From JAEZBP01 sp963832725 (GTDB lineage: Bacteria > Myxococcota_A > Polyangia > Polyangiales > Sandaracinaceae), in contig CAWHVG010000005.1 in the NCBI GenBank assembly GCA_963832725.1, forward strand, positions 3,158,057-3,222,056: 64,000 nucleotides of DNA. Direction: 5' to 3'. Every line of letters begins with the position of its first letter. Position 1 is the first letter of the stretch. This document shows positions 41,187 to 51,627 of this stretch, piece by piece. The position numbers and the translations under genes are program-made. The notes under the pieces were generated by a model. It ran no database searches. It was not told where the DNA came from and was given only the letters and a program-made list of their open reading frames with translations.

Positions 41187-42138
41187 TCACGCCGACGCTG
41201 CGTGGATCGGCCTCGCCTCGGCGCGCGCCGCGAACGCGCGATGGCCGGTCGCCTCGATCGCCGCCCGCACCCGCTCGCCGGTCTCGTCGTCTTCGACCAG
41301 CGCAATCATGCAGCCGCCGCCTCCCGCGCCGGTGAGCTTGGCGCCGGCCGCGCCGGCCCCGCGCGCGGCCGCGCACATGTCCTCCAGCGCCGTGGTCGAG
41401 AGCATGAGCGAGCTGAGCAGAGCTTGGTTCAGGTCCATGAGCTGGCCGAGCGCGCGCAGGTCGCCCGCTTCGATGGCCAGCTCGGCGTTCCGCACGAGGG
41501 CCGTGATGGCGTCGAGGGTCTTCTCGGTGCGGGCGGTGTCGCGCTGATGCTGCCGCGCCACGCTCTCGACCATGACCCGCGTGGACGAGGGCTCGCCGCT
41601 GTCGCCGATGATCAGGCGCAGCGGACCGCGGCCGCGGACGGGCTCGAGGGGCTCGCCTTTGACGTAGCGGGCGACGCCCCCGTGAGCCGCCATGGTGTTG
41701 TCGACGCCGGAGGGGTTGCCGTGGAAGACCCGCTCCCACGCCAGCGCGCGCGCTGCCACCGTCTCGTCGCTCGGGAGCTCGCCGCACGCCTTCGCCACCG
41801 CTCGCACGACCGCGACGCCCAGCGCCGCCGAGCACCCCAGCCCGGCGCCGGCGGGGGAATCGACCTCGGCGTCGATCCGAATGGGCGGCACCTCGCCCGG
41901 CTGCTCGGAGAGCGCCGCCGCCAGCGCGCGACCGAGCTCGTCATCCTGGTCGGGGAGGACACGCCGATTCCAGGGGGTGATGGCCAGCTCGGTCTGCTCC
42001 GCCGAAGCGACGCGCGCCGTCACGCCGCGCTCGAATCCCCGCCGCCAGCGCCGGCCGGCCGTACACGACCGCGTGCTCGCCGAGCAGGATCACCTTCCCG
42101 CGACCGAACACGGCCTCGTCCGTCTCCGTCACCGTCAT
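41187..42138 (-). CDS. mvaK1: mevalonate kinase (one-base frameshift near 42,035)
   Basis: About 316 aa. ATG at 42138 opens with FGRGKVILLGEHAVVYGRPA, the mevalonate kinase motif 1. The frame breaks at 42,033-42,037, where the gene strand reads GATTC. Removing one T gives AGIERGVTARVASAEQ and joins the main body: DSPAGAGLGCSAALGVAVVR (motif 2), ERVFHGNPSGVDNTMAAHGG and AKLTGAGGGGCMIALVEDD (motif 3). It phosphorylates mevalonate at C5. First kinase of the mevalonate block, upstream of mvaD. Confidence 0.92.
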
Positions 42139-42346
42139 CGCTCCCGAACCGCCCCGACCGCGCGTCCCCTGCCGGCAGGGACCGTCGGGTCACGCGGGCG
42201 CTCGTGTAGCACGCCCGGCGTCCACCCGCTCACTCGCGGCGGCGGTCGAACGCATGCTGCGAGCGCGCCGAAGGTCGCCGCGAGAGCGGGTCGACGGCGG
42301 CGCAGACGAGCTCGGCACAATCGGTGTCGCGACCATCGCGACCTGC

Positions 42347-43390
42347 TCATCGGTCGCGGATGGCGAGGCGGTCGGCGAGCTCTTCCAGCATGCGCACGCC
42401 CTCGGGGCGGAGAGCTGCGCTCGCGAGTGCTCGCTTGGCCTCCGCGAGGAGCCTCGCCACGTCCGCTTCCACCGACGCCGCGGCGCCGGAGCTGCGCAGC
42501 GCGTCCAGCGCGCGCCCGATGGCCTCGTCGCTCGCTTCGGGGCGGCCCAGAACGGCCTGGATCGCGCGCTGCTCGGTCTCCGATGCGCATCGCTCCGCGG
42601 CAGCAATCAGCGCGGTTCGCTTGCCCGCTCTCAGATCGCTCCCGACCGGCTTGCCGAGCGTACGCTCGTCGCCGAAGACGCCGAGCAGGTCGTCGCGCAT
42701 CTGGAACGCCTCGCCCAGCGGCATGCCGTAGGCCTCCAGCGCCCGAGCCGCTTCGTCGGGCGCATCCGCCAGCGCCGCCCCGAGCAGGAGGGGGCCACGC
42801 ACGGTGTAGCTGCCCGTCTTGAGCTGCTGCATCAGCGAGATCTTCGGGCTCGCCACCAGATCGAGCTGCTGCCCCAGCACCACCTCCTGATGGATGGTCA
42901 GAAACCTGCGGATCACGCGCCGCAGACGCGTCTCCGGGCCGGCGACGCCGCTCAGTAGGTCCCAGGCGTGGGCGGACGCCAAGTTGCCGGCCAGCACGGC
43001 CAGGCTGGCGCCGAGGTGCGCGTCGCGCCCGTGGGCATCGCGCAGCGCTGCGTGGACCGAGGGGCCGCCCCGCCGCTCCTCGTCGTGGTCCATCCAGTCG
43101 TCGTGGATGAGCAGGTAGGTCTGCAGCAGCTCGAGGGCGGCGCCGACCTCCACCGCGTCGTCGAGGTCGATCTGGTCGGAGGTGGCGCGGAACGCGGCGA
43201 CCAGGAGCGCGGGCCGGAGGCGCTTGCCGCCTCGCATGGTGAGCCCCTCAATCGCGTCCACGAGCTCGGTCGCCTCCTCCGTCAGCGAGGCGGCCGCTGC
43301 GCGCTTGTCCGCGAAGAACGAGGTCAGCCGGGCGTCGATGAGCGAACGGACTTCGGCGAACCAGTCCTCGCGGGTCAGATGCGGCAACAC
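42347..43390 (-). CDS. polyprenyl (trans-isoprenyl) diphosphate synthase
   Basis: 347 aa, GTG start at 43390. Head-to-tail prenyltransferase fold with LTMRGGKRLRPALLVAAF (IPP-binding), first aspartate-rich motif LIHDDWMDHDEERRG and second aspartate-rich motif FQMRDDLLGVFGD. The residues before the first motif (LELLQTYLLIHDDWMD) include bulky side chains, which usually limit chain length to C15-C20, but chain length cannot be settled from sequence alone. It consumes the IPP made by the downstream mevalonate genes and lies 208 bp before mvaK1 on the same strand, so it may be the head of the operon. Confidence 0.92.
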   Translation of the reverse strand: MLPHLTREDWFAEVRSLIDARLTSFFADKRAAAASLTEEATELVDAIEGLTMRGGKRLRPALLVAAFRATSDQIDLDDAVEVGAALELLQTYLLIHDDWMDHDEERRGGPSVHAALRDAHGRDAHLGASLAVLAGNLASAHAWDLLSGVAGPETRLRRVIRRFLTIHQEVVLGQQLDLVASPKISLMQQLKTGSYTVRGPLLLGAALADAPDEAARALEAYGMPLGEAFQMRDDLLGVFGDERTLGKPVGSDLRAGKRTALIAAAERCASETEQRAIQAVLGRPEASDEAIGRALDALRSSGAAASVEADVARLLAEAKRALASAALRPEGVRMLEELADRLAIRDR

Positions 43391-43840
43391 GGTTGTCGCT
43401 GTCGTATAGGGCAGAGGCGCCGCGAGTCAATCGCGCTCTGAAACGGCGACGGTACCGGACGGGAGCGACGGCCGTCCGCGCGTCGAGAGGGGTGCTCAAT
43501 GGCGGAAGCCATTCGCCGGGCCGTTGGGCGTCATCGGCTCCACCACGCCGCCGGGTCGGGAGGTCGCCGTGACCGATGCTTCCGCCCTGACGAATCGTCT
43601 CCATTGTCGGGATCCGCGAGATCGCTGGCTGCCAGCGTAGTCGACCGCAGCGCTGCTTCGATCCAGCGCGATCGAGCGCACTTGCCGTCCCGGAAAAGTC
43701 CCGCCGTCGTCGGTGGGGGTCGTCGTGGCTTGCCGCGCGGCGGAGCGCCGGAGCGCGTTCTTCGGGGGAGCGCTTCTTCGATCCGTCGCGTCGCCGGACG
43801 GGCCGAGGGGTCCCGACGAAGAGTCGATTCACGCGGAGCT
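43391..43840. other. 450-bp intergenic region
   Basis: Lies between the prenyl synthase start and the 3' end of the PLP-enzyme gene. All frames look like composition shadows. It should contain the promoter of the minus-strand isoprenoid block; no clear -35/-10 pair was recognised. Confidence 0.4.
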
Positions 43841-44958
43841 TCAGCGACGGAAGAGGCGCGTGAGCGAGCGCGGGAGCGGCGGGCCGCCGTCCACCTGCGA
43901 GCCGAGGAATCGGCCCCGCTGAGCGTGTGGACGTAGAGGATGCGCCCGCCGCGGAGCGGGCCGGCGGCGTGGCGGAGCGCGCCTGCGAACGCCTTGGCGG
44001 TGTAGGTCTGCTCCAGCTCGAGCCCACCCATCTCCAGCGCCAGGCGGGTGGCGTTGCGTCCCGTCGCGGTCGGCTCGCCGTAGCCGCTGCCGTACTCGGC
44101 GTGGTCGATATCCAGGTGGGAGCGCGCGACGGAGGCCACGTCCGGGAAGCGCTCGTCCAAGGTCCGCAGGTGATGCACGGTGCGGCCGATGAGCGCGCCC
44201 AGGCGGGCGTGGGTCACCAGCGCGCGGGGGACGACCCGGACGCCGATGACCCGCGCCGTGATGCCGGCCGCCGCCAGGCCGACCGCGAGCCCGGCCGCCG
44301 TCCCGCCGCTGCCGAGTGGGACGACCAGCGCGTCCGGCTCGGGCAGGACGCCCGCTTCCATCTGCCGAGCGAGCTCGAGCCCCGCCTCCACGTAACCGAG
44401 CGTGCCGGCGACGTTCGAGCCGCCGGGCGGGATCGAGTAGGGGCGCCGGCCGCGCATCCGCTGGCGCGCCGCCACCGCGCGCAGCGCCGGCAGGAGCAGG
44501 GCGGGCGAGCGGACCGGGTGCACCTCGGCGCCGGCGGCGAGCACGGCGCGGAGCTGCTCTTCGACGTGCGCGCTGTAGCGCTGCGGCATCGACACGACGT
44601 GGACCTCGAGGCCCTGCTCGGCGCCGAAGATCGCCGCGGCGAGCGCGTGGTGCGAGCCGGCGGCGCCGCCCGTCACCAGCGTGTCGGCCTCGTGCGAGAA
44701 GGCCTCGCCGAGCAGGTACTCGAGCTTGCGCACCTTGTTTCCGCCGTAGTGGACGGCGGTCTGGTCGTCGCGCTTGACCCACAGCTCCGCGCCAGCCCAC
44801 TTGGAAAGCTCGGGCAGCGCCTCGACGGGGGTCGGAAGCTCCGTCAGGGGCACGTGCGGCGCGTTGCGCAGGCCCTTCCAGCGGTTGCTCAGGATCGTCA
44901 CGCGGCCGGAGCGTGGCCCCGAACGGCGATCGCGTAAAGAAGACGCTTCATTCGCCAC
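43841..44958 (-). CDS. PLP-dependent ACC deaminase / D-cysteine desulfhydrase-family enzyme (frameshift near 43,915)
   Basis: About 370 aa. Key features: VPLTELPTPVEALPELS, LWVKRDDQTAVHYGGNKVRK (PLP-Lys in GGNKVRK), LVTGGAAGSHHALAAAI, YSIPPGGSNVAGTLGYVEAG and VVPLGSGGTAAGLAVGL (phosphate-binding loop). The C-terminus reads RILYVHTLSGAD, then the frame breaks; the adjacent frame supplies LGSQVDGGPPLPRSLTRLF and a stop at 43841. Members deaminate ACC or release sulfide from D-cysteine. Which substrate cannot be decided from motifs. The start could instead be GTG at 44901 (VTILSNRWKGL), which matches the usual family length better. Confidence 0.82.
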
Positions 44959-45022
44959 CCGCCGGCGCTCCTGCGAAGCGGTCTCCGTTGGCCGCCGGCC
45001 CCGCGTCGTTCACCATGCTGTC

Positions 45023-45661
45023 ATGGCGAGCGTCCGCACTCACTACGCGTGTCCGGCGTGCGGCGGGAGGTTCGCGGTCGCGGTGCTCGACCTCGACGAG
45101 CCGGCCGAGCTCGTGAGCGACAGGGACCGGAATCTGCTCCGCTCCATCCAACGGACCCAGGAGGCGCTCGGCGGCGAGGCGGGCGTCGATCCGGCGGAGG
45201 AGATCGAGGCGAAGCTGCTCGACGGGTTCGCAAAGGACGCGCTGCGCCACGCGACGTGCCCCGGGTGCCAGGCTCGCAACCCCGAGGGGGTGGCCGAAGT
45301 GATGCGCAGGGAGCGCGTGCTGCGCTTCGGGAGTGTCGCGCTCGCGGTGGTCCTCACGGTCGTGACCTATTTCGCCCCGGTGGTCGCGGTCGGGCTCGGC
45401 GCGCTCCTGGCGTTCGCGGGCGGCTTGCGGGCGCTGCGTGTCGCCCGCGCGCGCGAGAAGGTCGGGCCGCTCCGCATCCTCGCGCCCCTCGCGCTCGCGA
45501 CGGCGCTGATCGGCGTCTGGTTCGCGGCGCCCGAGTACGTCTATCCTCTGCCGCTCGTGCTCGGCGTGGAGCCCCTGGTCGCCCCGACGAAGCTCGTGGA
45601 CTTCGAGTTCGCCAGGGCCGCTGCCCGCCTCCGCTTCGTTGCCACCGCGTTCCGCGACTGA
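45023..45661 (+). CDS. zinc-ribbon membrane protein
   Basis: 212 aa, ATG at 45023. Two CxxC pairs (YACPACGGRF near the N-terminus, ATCPGCQARN at about residue 80) probably form one zinc ribbon split by a helical insert (DRDRNLLRSIQRTQEALGG). Three hydrophobic helices follow (VALAVVLTVVTYFAPVVAVG, LGALLAFAGGLRAL, APLALATALIGVWFAA). Function unknown. It is divergent from the PLP-enzyme gene. Confidence 0.65.
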   Translation: MASVRTHYACPACGGRFAVAVLDLDEPAELVSDRDRNLLRSIQRTQEALGGEAGVDPAEEIEAKLLDGFAKDALRHATCPGCQARNPEGVAEVMRRERVLRFGSVALAVVLTVVTYFAPVVAVGLGALLAFAGGLRALRVARAREKVGPLRILAPLALATALIGVWFAAPEYVYPLPLVLGVEPLVAPTKLVDFEFARAAARLRFVATAFRD

Positions 45662-45672
45662 CCCCGCGCCAC

Positions 45673-46896
45673 CTACCTCGCGAGGCGGAAGCCGGAGAGC
45701 TGCCAGCGCGCGCTCGCTGGGAAGAAGTTGCGGTAGGTCGGCCGCACGTGGTGCCGGCGAGTGGCGCAGGAGCCGCCGCGGAGCACGTACTGGTTGGCCA
45801 TGAACTTGCCGTTGTACTCGCCGAGCGCGCCGGGGAGCGGGCGGTATCCGGGGTAGGGCGTGTAGGGGCTCGCCGTCCACTCCCAGGTGTCGCCGAACAT
45901 GCCCGCCAGCCGCCCCTCGCCGACCCGCCTCGGGTGAAAGCGCCTCTCGTCCGCGAATGCGCCATCCGCGTCCGCCTCCGCGCTGGCCACCTCCCACTCG
46001 GCCTCGCTCGGCAGCCGGGCGCCGGCCCACTCGGCATACGCCGCCGCCTCGAACCAGCTCACGTGCACGACCGGTTCGGCCGGGTCGAGCGGTCGCAGCC
46101 CGAGGAGGCCGAAGCTCCACCACTCTCCCTCGCGTCGCTCCCAGTAGAGCGGGGCCTGCCAGCCCTCCGCGTTCACCATCGCCCAGCCCTCCGAGTGCCA
46201 GAGCGCGTGCTGCCGGTAGCCGCCGTCCTCCACGAAGCGCAGGAAGTCGCCGTTGGTGACTGGCCGCGAGGCGATCTCGAAGCGCTCCAGGAACACCCGG
46301 TGGCGAGGCCGCTCGTTGTCGAAGCAGAAGCCCTCGCCGGCGTGGCCAATCTCCCGGACGCCCTCGTCGTGCCCGCGCCACTCCAGCGCCGGCGCCTCGC
46401 CGCCCGCGCTCGCTTCGCCTTCGCGGTACGCGGGCCGCAGCGGGTTGATGGAGAAGACGTGTGCGATGTCGGTCAAGAGCAGCTCTTGGTGCTGCTCTTC
46501 GTGGTTCAGCCCCACCTCCACGATGGCCGCGAGCGCGTCGTCCACGCCCGCTCCGAGGAGCGCCACCATCTGCTCGTCGACGTGCGCGCGGTAGGCCCGC
46601 ACTTCGTCCACGGTGGGGCGCGACAAGAGCCCGCGTCGAGACCTCGGAAACTGCTCGCCCACGCTGTTGTAGTAGCTGTTGAAGAGCGAGCCGTAGGCGG
46701 GATGGAAGGGCGTGTACCCGCTCACCCGCGGCTCGAGCACGAAGGTCTCGAAGAACCAGGTGGTGTGTGCGAGGTGCCACTTCGTCGGGCTCACGTCCGG
46801 CATCGACTGCACCACCATGTCTTCGCGCGAAAGCGGCGCGGCCAGCTCGCCGGTGAAGCCTCGGACGTCACGGTAGCGCTCGAGCAGAGTGGACAT
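45673..46896 (-). CDS. egtB: EgtB-like sulfoxide synthase (ergothioneine biosynthesis)
   Basis: 407 aa from ATG at 46896 (MSTLLERYRDVRGFTGELAA). The N-terminal DinB-like domain supplies iron ligands in KWHLAHTTWFFETF and LNHEEQHQELLLTDI (HxxxH). The C-terminal formylglycine-generating-enzyme-like domain reads RPVTNGDFLRFVEDGGY, HVSWFEAAAYAEWAGARLPS, GMFGDTWEWTASPY, YVLRGGSCATRRHHVRPTYR, FFPASARWQLSGFRLAR. EgtB couples hercynine with cysteine or gamma-glutamylcysteine. The hercynine-forming EgtD is not adjacent, so the partner must lie elsewhere. The protein is complete with no frameshift. Confidence 0.9.
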   Translation of the reverse strand: MSTLLERYRDVRGFTGELAAPLSREDMVVQSMPDVSPTKWHLAHTTWFFETFVLEPRVSGYTPFHPAYGSLFNSYYNSVGEQFPRSRRGLLSRPTVDEVRAYRAHVDEQMVALLGAGVDDALAAIVEVGLNHEEQHQELLLTDIAHVFSINPLRPAYREGEASAGGEAPALEWRGHDEGVREIGHAGEGFCFDNERPRHRVFLERFEIASRPVTNGDFLRFVEDGGYRQHALWHSEGWAMVNAEGWQAPLYWERREGEWWSFGLLGLRPLDPAEPVVHVSWFEAAAYAEWAGARLPSEAEWEVASAEADADGAFADERRFHPRRVGEGRLAGMFGDTWEWTASPYTPYPGYRPLPGALGEYNGKFMANQYVLRGGSCATRRHHVRPTYRNFFPASARWQLSGFRLAR

Positions 46897-46982
46897 GCCC
46901 GCAGGGTAGCAGCGCGCGCGACGCTCGATGCGGATGGCGCGGCCGCCGCGCGTGCGTATCTCGGCGCTCGGAGGACAGCGAC

Positions 46983-47552
46983 ATGGGAGAACAGGCAACG
47001 CACCGCATCGTGGTCGGGGTGGACTTCACCGAGACGGGTGACCGCGCGCTCGACGACGCCATCGAGCTGTCGGCGTGGCGCGAGGGCGAGCTGCACCCGG
47101 TGTTCGTCCTCCAGCAGGAGCGCAAGGGGAAGCTCGCGGAGCTCGATCGGGCGCTGGAGACGGCCCGCGATCGTCTGCGAGAGAGGGTGATCACGCGCTG
47201 CCAGGCCGCCGGTCGCCGGGGCGAGCAGCACGTGGTCCTGCACGTCCGCGTGGGCGATCCCGCCAAGGCTCTCCATCAGGTCGCGGTCGACGTAGACGCC
47301 GACCTGATCGTGGTGGGCACGCACGGACGCCGCGGGCTGGAGAAGATGCTGATCGGCTCGGTGGCCGATTCGCTGGTGCGCACGGCCCGGCTGCCGGTGC
47401 TGGTGGCGCGTCCCAAGCAACTCGAGGAGCTGGAGCGAACACCGGCCCCCGACGCGGCCGATCCGGAAGCCGATCTCCACAATTCGCGCGTGATGTCGAG
47501 CGAGCTGGTCAACCTCGGCAAGAGCAACTCGCACATCGCCGGCCTGCTCTGA
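46983..47552 (+). CDS. universal stress protein (UspA family)
   Basis: 189 aa, ATG at 46983. Starts THRIVVGVDFTETGDRALDD and ends the domain with LIVVGTHGRRGLEKMLIGSV and ADSLVRTARLPVLVARP, the ATP-binding G-2x-G-9x-G-S pattern of ATP-binding UspA proteins. A C-terminal extension of about 45 residues (DPEADLHNSRVMSSELVNLG) is beyond the usual domain. Probable nucleotide-binding stress protein, divergent from egtB. Confidence 0.9.
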   Translation: MGEQATHRIVVGVDFTETGDRALDDAIELSAWREGELHPVFVLQQERKGKLAELDRALETARDRLRERVITRCQAAGRRGEQHVVLHVRVGDPAKALHQVAVDVDADLIVVGTHGRRGLEKMLIGSVADSLVRTARLPVLVARPKQLEELERTPAPDAADPEADLHNSRVMSSELVNLGKSNSHIAGLL

Positions 47553-47608
47553 TCGGACCGGTCGCGCGCTGGATCGAGGGCCGGCGGACGCCGTGATATG
47601 CCGCCGCC

Positions 47609-49428
47609 GTGGACCGATTGATCGGATTGGCGGCGACCGGGGCGAGCCCGGCGGCGAGACGGGCGGCGCTTCTGGCGTCGAGCGACGAGGCGCTCACCGA
47701 GCAGCTCGTCGCGCTGGCGCTCCGGCTGCGGGAAGCGAGCGCGCTCCATGGGCCAATCGCGCGTGCGGCGTCCTTGCCGCTGGCGGAGGTGCTGGCGTCG
47801 CCCTTCGCGCTCCGGGCGGTGGCGCTCGGCGTGGAGGCGGGCGCGAGCACACGGCACATCGAGCTCGCCCATCGGCCCGATTGGCCCGAGCTCCTCGACG
47901 TCGCCCCCGAGGTGCGCGATCCGGCCCACGACGGATGGGAGCGTGGCACGCTGAAGAGCGGCAAGTACCAGGGCTTCCTCGCGGACGCGCCCTTCGCGGT
48001 CTACGACCCTTCGCACGTCTCGAAGTGGGGCCCGCACGAGCTGACGCATCGCGCGGCGTCGTTCTTCTGGCGCGCGGACGCGACGCGCTGGGAGCATTAC
48101 CTCGGGGCACGGCTGAACGAGCTGGTGCCGGTCGTGCTCTGGTATGGGCCCGAGCAAGCGATGCGGCTCGACGAGGGCGCGTTCGAATCGGGCGGCGGCC
48201 GGGCGGGCGCCGGCGGCACGGATCGAGGACGCCCGCTGGCTCTCGGAAGACGAAACAGCGCTGCCTGTCCGGGCGAGCCGTGCGGTGACGCAGCTCCGCG
48301 AGGGGTTGGCCCACTTCGAGCGGGAGCTGGCGGCGATCGACGAGGAGCTGGCGCACGGGCGGCGCGTTCGAGTGCCGCATCCCATGCTGGACGCGTCGAG
48401 CGACGCCACCGCCTACGTGGTCGGGCACTACGACCGGCTCCGCTCGCCGGCGCTCACGAGCGTGCTGGCGGGTGCGCTTCCCGAGTCGCTCCGCTTCAGC
48501 GACATCGGCGCCTACCGGGACTTCGTCGAGGGGCTCTTCGATCGTCTCCTCTTCGCGCCGCTGTCGCCGGATCTCGCGCGCGCCGAGGCTCGGCGGAGCG
48601 GTCGCGCGCTCTGGGATCTGCTGCACCGGGCCGCTCACCTCGGCGAGGGGATGGAGGCCGAGCTGGAGCCCCTGATCGACGAGGCGCGGGACGCGATCGA
48701 GGGTTCCGAAGAGGGCCGGCCGGTCGACGTCGGCGCCTGGCGGGAGCGCCTCTCAGCGCGGCTCTCGGAGGAAGAAGCGGCGCTGGTGCTGGCCGACGGC
48801 TCCGACGAGGGGCGGGCGCTGGACCGGTTGGCCGATGGCATCGCTTCGGTGGCGCCCTGCACGGCGGAGCTGCTCGAGCCCGAGGCGCTGGCCGACTTCG
48901 CTCGGATCGACCGCGCTCTGGGATCGAGCGCCTTTGCCGCTGCGTCTGGACCGTTTCCTCGAAGGGCGCGCGCTGGCCGAGGTGGCGCGCTTCGAGCACG
49001 CGATCGCCCGCGCGACGCGCGACAATCAGGTCGAGCGCTTGTGTGTCCCGCTCGACGCGCTGCCCGAGCGGCTCGAGGACGGCGTGCTGCTCCGCAACGA
49101 GGCGTTCCAGCGGCTCTCGTTCGAGCACGACGTCGTCGGCGTCCACGCGGCGCTCTCGGCCGGGGAGCCTCTCCCGCCCCTCGAGCGGGCGCCGGCGCGT
49201 TGGCTGGTGGGCGCGTTCTTCGACCAGGTCTCCGTGCTGCCCTGCCCGAGCGGGGTCGACGCTGCCTGGGAGCGGCTGGGGCTCGGGGCCTGCGATCCGC
49301 TCGAGCTGGCCGAGATCATCGACGGCGCGCTCGAAGAGACGCCGGAGGGCTGGCCCGAGGACGGCGCGGCGTGGATCGGCGAGCTGCTGGAGGCGGGCGC
49401 GATCGGCTGGAGCGGCCGGGAGGGCTGA
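47609..49428 (+). CDS. large unknown protein; its 3' tail is duplicated in the IS91-like copies (two frameshifts)
   Basis: GTG at 47609. About 605 aa after repairing shifts near 48,200 and 48,935. N-terminal part: RRAALLASSDEALTEQLVAL, WELGTLKSG-like KSGKYQGFLADAPFAVYDP, WGPHELTHRAASFFWRADAT (HELTH could bind metal) and NELVPVVLWYGPEQAMRLD. Middle: ATAYVVGHYDRLRSPALTSV, FSDIGAYRDFVEGLFDRLLF. C-terminus: APARWLVGAFFDQVSVLPCP, WERLGLGACDPLELAEIIDG, EAGAIGWSGREG. The family is not recognised; HELTHRA recalls zinc hydrolases but is not proof. The last ~215 bp recur upstream of the other two IS91-like transposases. Confidence 0.6.
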
Positions 49429-50898
49429 GCGTCCGCCAGGCCGCCTGGATGCGGCCGCTCCGCTACGAGCGAGGGGGCGAGCGCCGGGACCGGCGGGCGT
49501 TCCTCCTCGAAGCTCGTCGAACGCGTCGGAGCGGGAAGATCGGCGGAGGGTTCGCCGCTCGTCCGCCACGTCCGCCGATCTGGGCGCGTAACTGCCCGAA
49601 GTCATTGACCGCCGAGCCGGCATGCGGTCTGCGCTGGCCCAGCGGCCGTGGAAGGGAGCCGTCGTCGTAGCGCGGTAGGAGAAGCGTGAGCGCGCCCGCG
49701 CATGCCGTAGCTCGGTTCGCGCGTGCGGACGGCTACGAGCGTGGAGGCCGGAAGAGACACTGCTGTACGAGCTGGTGCGCGAGCACTGGCCGCGCTTCGT
49801 GGAGCGCGCGGAGGAGCAAGGGGGCGGTCTGCCGCAGTTCGTGGTGCGGGAGTTCGAGGAGTACTTGGGCTGCGGCATCCTCGAGCACGGCCTGGTGCAT
49901 CTGGAATGCGCTCGCTGCGGACACGACGTCGTCTGCGCGTTTTCATGCAAGCGCCGTGGATTCTGCCCCTCGTGCCTCGGCCGGCGGATGTCCGACGTCG
50001 CTGCGCACTTGGTGGACGAGGTGCTGCCGGAGGTGCCAATCCGCCAGTGGGTCTGCTCGCTGCCGTGGAGCGTGCGCTACGCGCTGGCGTACGACCGTCG
50101 GCTGTGCGCCGACGTGCTCGACGCGTTCGTCGGCGGGCTCACGCGGTCGCTGCGCTGGCGGGCCAAGCGCAGGCTCGGCCTCTCGAGCGTGGAGGACGCC
50201 CTCGTCGGCGCGGTCACCTTCATCCAGCGGGTCGACAGCGCGCTGCGGCTCAATCCGCACTTTCACACGATCGCGTTGGACGGCGCGTACGTGCGCGATG
50301 CCGAGGGCGAGCTGGTGTTTCACGCGTTGCCGGAGCCGAGCTCGGAGGAGGTCGCGGAGGTGGCCGAGTGGACGCACGCGGGGCTCGTACGGGTGTTCGC
50401 GCGGCACGGCCGCTCGCTCGACGGCGTGGAGGACGCGCCCGCCTCTCGAACCGCCGCCTCCGCCGAGCCGACACCCGTGGCCGTGGTTGTTGAAGCGAGT
50501 GTTCGCGGTCGACATCGAAGCCTGCCCGGTGCCCGGCTGTGGCGGCCGCATGCGCCTCGTCGAGATCGCCACCGACCCCGATGACATCGCCCGCGTCATG
50601 GCCGCGGTCGGCGGCGACGACGCGGCCCGCGCACCACCGCGCCGGCGTCGTCCCTCGCCCCCAGGGCAGCTCCGGCTCGCATTCGGCTGACTCGACCGTC
50701 CCGACGTCGGTGCACCGCTCCGTCCGCGCGGTGTGGATTCGACCCGAATCGCCCTGGGCCGCGCGTCCCGACCCACACCTCCGGGAGCTCGCGGGGGTTC
50801 ATGCGCCTCGCGGAGACCTTCATGCGGCCCGACCCGGCCGGCGTTGACTCGCGGCCGTCTCGACGGCACCGTTTTCCGTGTCTGGAATGTCCTATGCG
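49210..50898 (+). mobile_element. IS91/ISCR-like element, copy 1 (defective)
   Basis: Shares sequence with copies at 51867-53803 and 60846-63092. The shared block starts inside the unknown gene (49,210 by comparison with copy 3, 49,224 by comparison with copy 2), covers its last ~200 bp, a 257-bp leader, the transposase and a right end finishing GGAATGTCCTATGCG at 50898. The true left terminus is uncertain because it may lie anywhere between the gene and the transposase. A 6-bp stem (GGCCGC-CTGGAT-GCGGCC) just after the gene stop is a candidate terminator or terIS. The transposase is disrupted. Confidence 0.8.
49686..50690 (+). pseudogene. IS91-family transposase remnant, copy 1
   Basis: Compared with copy 3, one C is missing at about 49,742 (GCGTGGAGG for GCGTCGGAGG) and 515 bp are deleted after 50,4xx (GTGGAGGACGCG joins CCGCCGCCTCCG). 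What remains in frame from 49,775 has the zinc finger with all cysteines (LECARCGHD and CKRRGFCPSCLGRRM) and the HUH motif (LNPHFHTIALDGAYV). The region with the catalytic tyrosine (RYVVRPPL) is gone. The C-terminal FAVDIEACPVPGCGGRMRLV survives out of frame. Non-functional. Confidence 0.9.
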
Positions 50899-50939
50899 CC
50901 CCTCATCGGCCTAATCGAACATGTCTTCTGAGGTGCATC

Positions 50940-51230
50940 ATGCTGGAGATTGTCGCAGAGGTGACGCTGTTCGGAGCCAATCGGGGTGGGCTGGAGAAGC
51001 CCGTGAAAAACGGCCTTCGGCCGTCCTTCAACTACGCGGGAGAACTGGTCGCGTGTGAGGTGTGGGCCGACCATGTCGAGGGTCTGCTTTCACTGGACCA
51101 GCCGTTCCGAGCCCGAATCAAGCTGCCCTATGGAAACGAACTCGGTTGGAAGTTTGCCGGAGGCGAGTCGTTCAAGCTGAATATTGCGTCCCAAGTGATC
51201 GGTGAGGGCTCCATTATTGCTGCCGAATAG
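50940..51230 (+). CDS. small EF-Tu C-terminal-domain-like protein
   Basis: 96 aa, ATG at 50940 with GAGGTG upstream. LEIVAEVTLFGANRGGLEKP, NGLRPSFNYAGELVACEVW, FRARIKLPYG, ESFKLNIASQVIGEGSIIA. The pattern (beta strands with a GxRPxF motif and a final xVxGxGxI) resembles stand-alone homologues of EF-Tu domain 3, common small proteins of unknown function. It lies 41 bp past the right end of IS91-like copy 1. Base composition is lower in G+C than its neighbours, suggesting acquisition. Confidence 0.6.
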   Translation: MLEIVAEVTLFGANRGGLEKPVKNGLRPSFNYAGELVACEVWADHVEGLLSLDQPFRARIKLPYGNELGWKFAGGESFKLNIASQVIGEGSIIAAE

Positions 51231-51444
51231 AGCCGCGGGCAGCAACCGTGCCCCGGTTCGTCTTGGGGGTGACAGGGAATGAGGACGCTGGCATGCGTCA
51301 GCGGGAGTACAGCTGCGGGCGTTTGCAGTCGTCTGGCCCCGGACACGAGCCGGTGAGGACGTGTTTCCTGCAGAACGAACGGATTGCTACACCTGCCGGC
51401 CCACGACGGACCCATCTCGGCCCGGGAGCGCGAGCTCCCAGGCC

Positions 51445-51627
51445 ATGCTCGCGGTCGACTCGGTGCCTCAGGTGCGCGCTCCACGGGATCGTGACCGCTC
51501 GTTCCTCGCGTTCCACGACTCGACCTTCGAGTGCGTCGCGCGCAGCTACGAGTCCGTGCTCGCCAGCGGTCCGCTCGATCGGCTCGCAGGACAGATGCTG
51601 GCGCTGATTCGCGGGGGCCTCCGATGA
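51445..51627 (+). CDS. small hypothetical protein
   Basis: 60 aa from ATG at 51445: LAVDSVPQVRAPRDRDRSFL, then AFHDSTFECVARSYESVLAS and LDRLAGQMLALIRGGLR. Its TGA overlaps the next gene's ATG (ATGA), a sign of a real coupled pair. No family recognised. It may be the tail of a longer, damaged gene because the same frame is open about 28 codons upstream. Confidence 0.4.
   Translation: MLAVDSVPQVRAPRDRDRSFLAFHDSTFECVARSYESVLASGPLDRLAGQMLALIRGGLR

Noticed and set aside
43496..43936. Short reading frames in the intergenic region upstream of the prenyl synthase
   Set aside because: Arg/Ser-rich translations without start signals or motifs.
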